20,068 nt of DNA from a virus: positions 1 to 20,068 of IMG/VR virus record IMGVR_UViG_3300035698_012957; one strand, given 5' to 3'. The notes below the pieces were generated by a model. It had not been told where the DNA came from, searched no databases, and saw only the letters and a program-made list of their open reading frames with translations. Below are positions 16,801 to 20,068 of the stretch, one piece after another. The stretch's first letter is position 1; every line of letters begins with the position of its first letter. The position numbers and the translations under genes are program-made.

Positions 16801-16991
16801 ACCTTATCATATTCATGGTAAAACGTATCTGTTACTAATCCTATAACAGATTGTCCTTCTGAGTTGAAAGACATAACTTCGTCCCCAGTAATAATATCTT
16901 CAATTAAGATATATCCTGTAGGTGTACTAATCTTAGTACCGCGAGCAAAGCAACCACCCTTTTCACCTGTGATTAAAATTTGTTTTGTCAT
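10872..16991 (-). CDS. J: Giant tail-tip attachment protein J (host specificity) with N-terminal Hint domain
   Basis: 2039 residues, nearly twice lambda gpJ (1132). J forms the central tail tip and contacts the host receptor. After a Gly-rich start and a Hint domain (14-142), the protein resumes KGGGKGGGG and follows lambda J. ILFLTTALGEGPLYR (168-182) matches lambda LLSVIDAISEGP. YEGVWDGTFVNAW (465-477) and IIYDLLTNTSYGLG (484-497) match the lambda stretch IWDGTF through YGMG, and VDPTNHY to RRSQSMR (643-687) matches the lambda VDPNNGW to SRGQAHR region. Fibronectin III-like modules are likely near 1370-1600. The C-terminal third is Ser/Thr/Asn-rich beta sequence with no lambda counterpart and is probably receptor-binding. 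The gene starts one base after the I-like stop, and its ribosome site is weak, so it is probably coupled to I. Confidence 0.93.
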   Translation of the reverse strand: MTKQILITGEKGGCFARGTKISTPTGYILIEDIITGDEVMSFNSEGQSVIGLVTDTFYHEYDKVIRIEAWDTELLVTPNHWVLNEYNKFVEIGTLEVDDALITEENYPCPIMSITDEIPQETFNFTVDIHHTYIANGIKVHNKGGGKGGGGAQYAPTETPNNLFSTDILFLTTALGEGPLYRINPNGPIDIELNDGFIDDLIDDDGNEDAANFRSLTTNGTIHQAPLGIFGDRVVTPQSMSSTVRLKKGNLSSIPRAAVTLQNTSITGWDALSFRLRVNVLLQTTDKGDILDHTVTYKITLYDNTGTDIITSSEKVISGKTNTPYKTTNLIVIPDEKKDPLGYRFTVEKISDDSESSRFRDDISFEGWDEIEFDDMAYPRTALIGYAIRSNAEYAGTIPTFTSMVKGLVVKVPSNFNQPIIENGDIDWRYLEIADSGDSGYPTTGYYLQKSGTDVVLTDANPVLYEGVWDGTFVNAWTQNPVWIIYDLLTNTSYGLGISEDYIDKYNFYRAAVYCDACDITTGQYLGVDGYANSTYQHKARNTHTGVKDKLSGLNASIQIKERRFITNLIIASEASVISIVNQVTSTIRAVPTYYKGKIILNMDLPDELPIAVFNETNIVKDSFTIFGSKESDVISAIDVTFVDPTNHYKRETIRVEDPRALIDQNQIEKVDSVNLEGVDRRSQSMRFGQYSIAASKYLRRFATFATGSEASELPVGAIIAVQMKTQGVAYGFGGRITANSVVSEQNVYVEHFTSPAITASTFTANTLPLALRIIKGKDNRVDSYLLSNVLYDLSSTGNVEAGADFGRFNVIQKFNPHTKEYSTTNVAFTADTIPQVGDLWALGEVNPDNHYTATSDKLFKVTKIARDTDEEVTVTGVEYVSNVYTDSDTIINYTPTAYVDTFSQLVAPPEPILQIDSYPVRSSDGSVSVNLQVDSYTDTTGYPSAFQTNYELAKPDDYYYVTSSQVVDSGLQITSTSNIDDVVPNTAISIIGKNGFTSRLGVIPLLCNAYVGVDEVGGVSQNIEFQVPSLNSVFDDNFFKHVLATNDSSFNGLKGDDYASIPVKEKSNTSGLLNFVGYRSDLTKFSSNIVSYDLNTNTLKINNSLANDGTQLLTAVDSSPFYLEIAQILSTEHFSNNVVYLEGSKQTRIYNNTIPVSSGSFTQPLNNPARTLSDVRVFIDGLLHNPSEYTGTLSNSNIVVSNLSGSETDIRVEVDEYNVPIIEQGDNVALYSGNTYAIANTSYDSGDAYYNAHLTANHIYKVKFASPLTGNVSGTTAINISKDLLPGKIGNVTIGARTLTIDYPVDQGNFRLANNNVYQVALSSTFEALSLSSDKTIKDLNEGLHIVRAYNVNSNSRRSKTVSQSIIISTIPISRVEGLKLVETLYRDTTVGVSSRVTVVFDHIVAQEVTDYEVSYKLSGVDTDDDLTDSVTGFNLTTFNTVKLPATGVDSEGHMNFTINNLEGQVSGIPTKVIVQVTPLNKQITGTTSIIELDLLGKTAQPLNIKNLTGGQVGDTVNLLWDYYRNDAGEFRDLDLKEVVVRRVPGAVASSTYGTAFSTASSVAIISAGSTRKVVQIDSYGIHTYLAKTRDTSGNYSSDTVGVAVTTTAPENANVFKTWSEDTPTGNVFVGIPNDNYQNGIYESLANSDNGGFSYAADPYSGGVPSTPTENSNGTSTGLAVVIGTPTDLTTESNGIYQTSIRDVGRSLTGSIYVNVQASVATVDTYNDFRITIASGATGDPEALSATANILIDSNTGGAQGIGTLLGYSNANAAAVTYSTINRTLQSGGSLGNVYAIWNEGQHTGDVSNSNSYALIAGVVNANAIVLGETFYANGVATGGNTFANLTTSSGSYKLVNLEQFGDAAGIGTFEGSPTAVSSVIKIRTSDTDPNAWANGNTDISVFAASSVDDGFQVFSTGSRTFRYFQLLYEINNSNPSLYNYTIDSFNYYVTLDQKTFNDTYAYAPDSTGNQAVNYANVGFINNPQIAVSIVNPSNALAIPTHVIMSADQNESNIRLYYSSNATLVESGAMFTFIATGI
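16566..16952 (-). other. Hint (intein-like) domain within J, 129 residues, Lys at +1
   Basis: Residues 14-142 of the J-like protein. Block A starts C14-FARGTKISTPTGYILIEDI. Block B is LLVTPNHWVL with Thr77 and His80. Block F/G is FTVDIHHTYIANGIKVHN, ending His141-Asn142. These are the catalytic residues of a mini-intein; there is no homing endonuclease insert. A splicing intein needs Cys, Ser or Thr after the final Asn, but here the next residue is Lys143. This matches bacterial intein-like (BIL, A-type) domains, which cleave their flanks rather than splice efficiently. The domain sits in a Gly-rich linker exactly where lambda J begins, so C-terminal cleavage would give a J chain starting KGGGKGGGG. 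Confidence 0.85.
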
Positions 16992-16992
16992 A

Positions 16993-17721
16993 TTAGTATG
17001 ATATAAAGTCCCTAACTTCTACTTCTTCGTCTTTAGTATGGTGTATAGTCTCAAGGTAACCACTAATAAACTGTCCAGAAGCTCTAGTTAGTCCATAAAT
17101 TAATGCTACAGGAGTTTGTGTGGAAGTAGTATTGGCTAAACTGCCAAATATATTATTATCTTTACGAGTTTCTGAATCCTTAGGAGTAGCTTCTTGTTTC
17201 TTTGGAGTTTTGGAGAATAATCTAGATACAAACCCTAAAGCTAAGTTAATTGCTACAGAAGTTAACATTTTACCTGCAATGCCTGCAAAAAATCCACCAC
17301 TAGTGGCAGCAGGTGCTAAGGCCATCAGTCCAGGGCCAACACTGGCAAGAGCAGGAGCAGCAGAAAGGCCAAAACCACCTGTCATTACTCCTACAGCTAC
17401 GATAGCAGCAATAGCTAAGAAAGTACCCGTATTACCGCCAGCACCATAAACCATAGGAACTAAATATAATTCTTTATGTTTAGATGTTATTTTATTAAGT
17501 AACATATGATCACGAGTAACTGGGTCTTTATTGATATCATAGAAAGCAATATTTTCAGGATTCCCAGATACTTCAATAGTGTTCATGTACTTACGCATTT
17601 TAGGAAATTGGTTAGTTAATGCACTAATAACGTCAGAAAAATCTGCCGCTTTAAAAGTCATGGTAGCTAAGTTATTAGTATATTCTCGAAGAGTCGAGTG
17701 TACCTTAATAGTTACTTGCAT
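16993..17721 (-). CDS. I: Tail assembly protein I-like
   Basis: 242 residues. The N-terminal domain (about 1-95) has a beta-grasp pattern: MQVTIKVHSTLREY, then MTFKAADFSDVISALTNQFP and ELYLVPMVYGAGG. It is followed by a hydrophobic Gly/Ala-rich segment (about 96-165), a charged linker (168-190), and a C-terminal GSLANTTSTQTPVALIYGL stretch. This is the layout of lambda gpI, which works with K and J in assembling the tail tip; I is thought not to remain in the virion. Gene order K-like, I-like, J-like supports the call. The ATG overlaps the JAB gene by 10 bases and has GGGAAG upstream. Confidence 0.85.
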   Translation of the reverse strand: MQVTIKVHSTLREYTNNLATMTFKAADFSDVISALTNQFPKMRKYMNTIEVSGNPENIAFYDINKDPVTRDHMLLNKITSKHKELYLVPMVYGAGGNTGTFLAIAAIVAVGVMTGGFGLSAAPALASVGPGLMALAPAATSGGFFAGIAGKMLTSVAINLALGFVSRLFSKTPKKQEATPKDSETRKDNNIFGSLANTTSTQTPVALIYGLTRASGQFISGYLETIHHTKDEEVEVRDFISY

Positions 17722-18080
17722 AAATGTTCTTCCCTAAATTCATCGAATAGTAGTAAATTGTTTTTCTGATCGACCCAGTACATAAAGTACATATTGTATC
17801 CTACTATAAATTTGTACTGAGAGTGTACTGCTCCTAATTTATCTCCATCACTTGGATAGGGAAAATCCTCGTCAGGGTGAGAATGAAATATTCCCCAACA
17901 GTTTTCGTCATATTCTATTAGTATCTTTGGGTCTAGTACAAAAGTATTTTCAGGATCAATACTTAAATTTTTAGCTCGTACATACTCGAAGTTATTAGTT
18001 ATGATACCACAGCATTCTTTAGGATTTTCCTCATATGCGTGCGCTTTCATATCTGTTATTAATTGTTCATACCTGCCCAT
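17712..18080 (-). CDS. JAB/MPN (JAMM) metalloprotease, lambda K N-terminal half equivalent
   Basis: 122 residues with a full JAMM zinc site: Glu22 in NPKECCGII, then H66-S-H68 in GIFHSHPDEDFPYPS with Ser77 and Asp80. The same fold forms the N-terminal domain of lambda tail protein K, where it is fused to an NlpC/P60 domain. Here it is a separate gene, with two NlpC/P60-like genes directly upstream. It probably cleaves a tail protein or peptide bond during tip assembly; the substrate is unknown. The ATG has AAGG about 7 bases upstream and overlaps the preceding gene by 22 bases. Confidence 0.88.
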   Translation of the reverse strand: MGRYEQLITDMKAHAYEENPKECCGIITNNFEYVRAKNLSIDPENTFVLDPKILIEYDENCWGIFHSHPDEDFPYPSDGDKLGAVHSQYKFIVGYNMYFMYWVDQKNNLLLFDEFREEHLCK

Positions 18081-18481
18081 TTATATACCTTGTTTGTGTA
18101 CTGTTTATAGTGCCGCCCATAAGGGGCTATCCACGATTTATGCCCTGCCATAGTATGTAGAATCTTATCTTTTTCTATGTACATAGCACAATGATTCATT
18201 ACGTTAGCTGATCCAAGAGTCATTAAAATAACAGAATAAAGCTCTGGTTCTTCAATCTCTTCCCACCCCCATTCAGGTAGTAGGTCAAAAGGACTTTTGT
18301 GAAGCACTGTGTACCAATGCTCATCAACGACTTTGCAAAAGTCTCCGGTTTTGTAGGGGATATCTATACCTAGTTCTTCTCTATAAAGATAGGTAATAAG
18401 GTTGAAGCAATCAATGCCCTTCTCAGGACTAAATCCAAGGTGATAATAGGGTAGCCCTATATATTTATCATACCATTTCAT
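18059..18481 (-). CDS. NlpC/P60-like cysteine peptidase, copy 2
   Basis: 140 residues. The papain-like triad is visible: Cys25 in KGIDCFNLITYLYREELGI, His97 in MNHCAMYI and His109 in ILHTM. NlpC/P60 domains cut peptide links in peptidoglycan; lambda K carries one that may help the tail pass the wall or mature the tip. I used the ATG at 18481 (MKWYDKYIG) because it aligns with the start of the neighbouring paralogue; a TTG 30 bases further upstream is possible. It overlaps the upstream gene by 14 bases and the JAB gene by 22. The first strand and the GI(D/N)C block closely resemble those of the neighbour, so this pair probably arose by duplication. Confidence 0.82.
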   Translation of the reverse strand: MKWYDKYIGLPYYHLGFSPEKGIDCFNLITYLYREELGIDIPYKTGDFCKVVDEHWYTVLHKSPFDLLPEWGWEEIEEPELYSVILMTLGSANVMNHCAMYIEKDKILHTMAGHKSWIAPYGRHYKQYTNKVYKWAGMNN

Positions 18482-18887
18482 TGCTTCTATATACGAGATG
18501 AACACTATCAATCCAAGACGTTATGTAATCAATCATCACATAAGAATCCTGTTGAACGTGTATAAATCTCCCCCCTCCAATACACATGCCAAAATGAAAA
18601 GGTCTTCCACTTCGGGACTTAAACACTATTACATCATATTCTCGTGCTTTTGTCAAACTTACTTTCTTAGCATATTGGGTTGCCCACTCATCAATTTTCT
18701 CAAAAGTGACCTTCTTAATCCACGCTCTACCCATATTAGCCTTACCTTCAGGAAAATCTAGTATCTTCCATAAAGTGTCAAAATGAGTTATGCCTAGTTC
18801 TTCTTTGTATATTTGATCTATAAGTGAAATACAGTTAATGCCCATATAGTCATGTTTGTACTCCATATATTTACGATATTTGTTCAT
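18468..18887 (-). CDS. NlpC/P60-like cysteine peptidase, copy 1
   Basis: 139 residues. The triad candidates are Cys19 in YMGINCISLIDQIYKEELGI, His98 in PFHFGMCIGGG and His110 in RFIHVQQD. The block GI-x-C-x-x-LI-x-x-Y-x-EELGI is shared with the next gene, but the rest has diverged. The usual Ser or Gly after the Cys is replaced (NCISL). This is probably the second wall-acting or tip-maturing peptidase of the tail module; whether both are active is unknown. The ATG at 18887 lies inside the 3' end of the radical SAM gene (17-base overlap), with AAGAGA just upstream. Confidence 0.8.
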   Translation of the reverse strand: MNKYRKYMEYKHDYMGINCISLIDQIYKEELGITHFDTLWKILDFPEGKANMGRAWIKKVTFEKIDEWATQYAKKVSLTKAREYDVIVFKSRSGRPFHFGMCIGGGRFIHVQQDSYVMIDYITSWIDSVHLVYRSNEMV

Positions 18888-20016
18888 ACCAATCTCTTAA
18901 TTCTGGAAAAGTTTTTGAAAAATCTGAATTTCTTTTTTCATCCAAATTCATATTATAAGCTTTAAATGCTTTCGAAAGATAAGATAGATCCTCAGCTTCC
19001 ATGAACTTAATCCAATCCATCATGCTATCAGCTGTTTCAGGATCGACCACTCCTTTGAAAGTAGATAAAAATCTTTCGTACATACTTCTAGCCAATACTT
19101 TTTTATCTTTTGATAAAATTTGTATTGATTGAAAATTAGGGTTTATCTGAGTAGTTCCATGTATATAAAGATTATGTGTTTTACCCCACATGACTAATTT
19201 TGGCATACTGAATAATGAATACACATTAACTACAGAACTAATAGTTTTGATCCTGCTACCGTATGTTTCACATCCTTTGTTAAAAGTGTCCCAATCGAAA
19301 CCTGTTCTTATATATTCAGAAACTTCTTTATACCCATCACAGCTAGGCCATATAGTAACTTCATCAAATTTATCCCACATACTGATAAAGTCTTTAGTGT
19401 CAGGAAGTATACTAAGATTGGTGTTGTAAGTCAAACGTAGTTTGGTAAAGTTATTATCAATTAACCAATTCAATAATTTTAGATGTCCCTTAGCCATTAA
19501 GGGCTCTCCTCCTGCAAAATATATTTCCACAACGTGAGGTAATATCTTAGGTAAATCATTCCATAATACTTCATTATCCGACCAATTATCAATTAATACT
19601 TCTTTACGTCCTAATTCTTGTGCCCATCTAGTAGATATCTCAGGACCACACATTCTACATTTAAAATTACATATGTTACTAAATCGTATATCTATATACT
19701 TAGGCATTTGTAAAGGCACATTTTGAAGATAATCATAATCTTTCCAACGATTATTGACCTCCATTCTAGGACTCACGCTACTAGCTTCTTTACTGTAACA
19801 AATAGATTCACATTGCGCAGGTACTCCGCCATCTAGGAAGGTCTCCCTAACATTTTGATATTCTTCACTTTTCCATACAGAAATAGGAGACTCCGAAGAG
19901 TCTCCTAAGTTATAAGTAGTTTTATCTATAGAACCCTCAGAAAAGCAACAAACTTTATATTTGCCTTGTATGTTTCCATGCATATGAATCCATGGTAGGA
20001 TGCAACCTTTAATCAT
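18871..20016 (-). CDS. Twitch/SPASM-type radical SAM enzyme
   Basis: 381 residues. The radical SAM motif is C116-x3-C120-x2-C123 (SNICNFKCRMCGPE), with FAGGEPL (167-173) for SAM methionine binding and LRLTYNTN as a later barrel strand. Unusually, the cysteine-rich auxiliary region lies before the core: C5-x2-PWIHMHG, YKVCC (C23-C24), then C69 and C73. This resembles a SPASM/twitch module placed at the N-terminus. Such enzymes act on peptides or proteins. The gene opens the tail-tip cluster seen here and is a second, distantly related radical SAM gene, 10.6 kb from the first. Its ATG overlaps the end of the previous gene by 8 bases, and the ribosome site is poor. Confidence 0.87.
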   Translation of the reverse strand: MIKGCILPWIHMHGNIQGKYKVCCFSEGSIDKTTYNLGDSSESPISVWKSEEYQNVRETFLDGGVPAQCESICYSKEASSVSPRMEVNNRWKDYDYLQNVPLQMPKYIDIRFSNICNFKCRMCGPEISTRWAQELGRKEVLIDNWSDNEVLWNDLPKILPHVVEIYFAGGEPLMAKGHLKLLNWLIDNNFTKLRLTYNTNLSILPDTKDFISMWDKFDEVTIWPSCDGYKEVSEYIRTGFDWDTFNKGCETYGSRIKTISSVVNVYSLFSMPKLVMWGKTHNLYIHGTTQINPNFQSIQILSKDKKVLARSMYERFLSTFKGVVDPETADSMMDWIKFMEAEDLSYLSKAFKAYNMNLDEKRNSDFSKTFPELRDWYEQIS

Positions 20017-20068
20017 CAGTAAATTTGTTACTTTTATTCATATTTTCTTCTGCCGTCATTATTTGAAG
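20009..20068 (-). CDS. 3' end of an unidentified gene (5' partial)
   Basis: On the - strand one frame is open from the window edge for 19 codons, reads LQIMTAEENMNKSNKFTDD and ends with TAA at 20011-20009, overlapping the start of the radical SAM gene by 8 bases. The overlap is typical of this block. Too little is visible to name it; by lambda gene order it could be an L- or M-like minor tail protein. It could also be a short internal ORF starting at the ATG within this stretch. Confidence 0.45.
   Translation of the reverse strand, partial: LQIMTAEENMNKSNKFTDD

Noticed and set aside
16566-16952. A normal self-splicing intein in J
   Set aside because: The residue after the terminal Asn is Lys, not Cys, Ser or Thr, so standard splicing is not expected; described instead as a Hint/BIL-type domain.
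8291-16991. A diversity-generating retroelement variable region at the end of J or of the collar protein
   Set aside because: Collar and J ends are typical DGR targets, but no reverse transcriptase or template repeat is present in the window.
17120-17449. A 109-codon + strand frame opposite the I-like gene
   Set aside because: It is antisense to the Gly/Ala-rich segment of I, which by composition yields few stops on the other strand; no ribosome site or family match.
1-20068. tRNA genes, CRISPR arrays, insertion sequences, an integrase or attachment sites
   Set aside because: No cloverleaf-like sequence, regularly spaced repeat, transposase or recombinase motif was found by reading; gaps between genes are all shorter than about 135 bases.

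Overview
The window is a piece of a tailed double-stranded DNA phage (Caudoviricetes). It is AT-rich and tightly packed: most neighbouring genes overlap by 1 to 40 bases or share TAATG/ATGA junctions. The tail-tip proteins match the lambda order and fold (K-like, I-like, J-like), which points to a long-tailed, siphovirus-type particle. ThyX, PhoH, a glutaredoxin, a twitch-type radical SAM enzyme and fibre proteins with NAKI-type repeats are the kind of set seen in marine phages, so an aquatic bacterial host is likely. The host cannot be named from this sequence.

Layout: two gene blocks converge at about position 6343. The + strand block (3-6345) holds DNA metabolism and modification genes. 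They are the tail of an unidentified gene, a free-standing GIY-YIG endonuclease, glutaredoxin, a PhoH ATPase, a PD-(D/E)XK nuclease with no usual start codon, a 5'-3' exonuclease behind its own promoter, a dUTPase-fold protein with a degraded active site, a small membrane protein, ThyX, a short unknown, a GT-B glycosyltransferase and a SAM-binding Rossmann protein.

The - strand block (20068-6342) is the tail-tip and fibre region. In transcription order it holds the end of an unknown gene, a twitch radical SAM enzyme, two NlpC/P60-like genes, a JAB/MPN peptidase gene, the gpI-like gene, a giant gpJ-like receptor-binding protein carrying a Hint (intein-like) domain at its N-terminus, a collar-domain fibre, an acidic protein, a second fibre, a second radical SAM enzyme (SPASM type), and then a beta-helix protein and a small disordered protein behind their own promoter.

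How it fits together: the left block makes and recycles DNA precursors, recombines or degrades DNA, and may decorate DNA or a surface with sugar. The right block builds the tail tip. Its most unusual feature is the number of protein-processing activities around the tip: a self-cleaving type Hint domain with Lys at the +1 position inside J, a JAMM protease, two papain-like NlpC/P60 enzymes and two radical SAM enzymes. This suggests that the tail tip or fibres are chemically matured, and it is the best candidate here for an undescribed system. No tRNA, CRISPR array, insertion sequence, integrase or reverse transcriptase was found.
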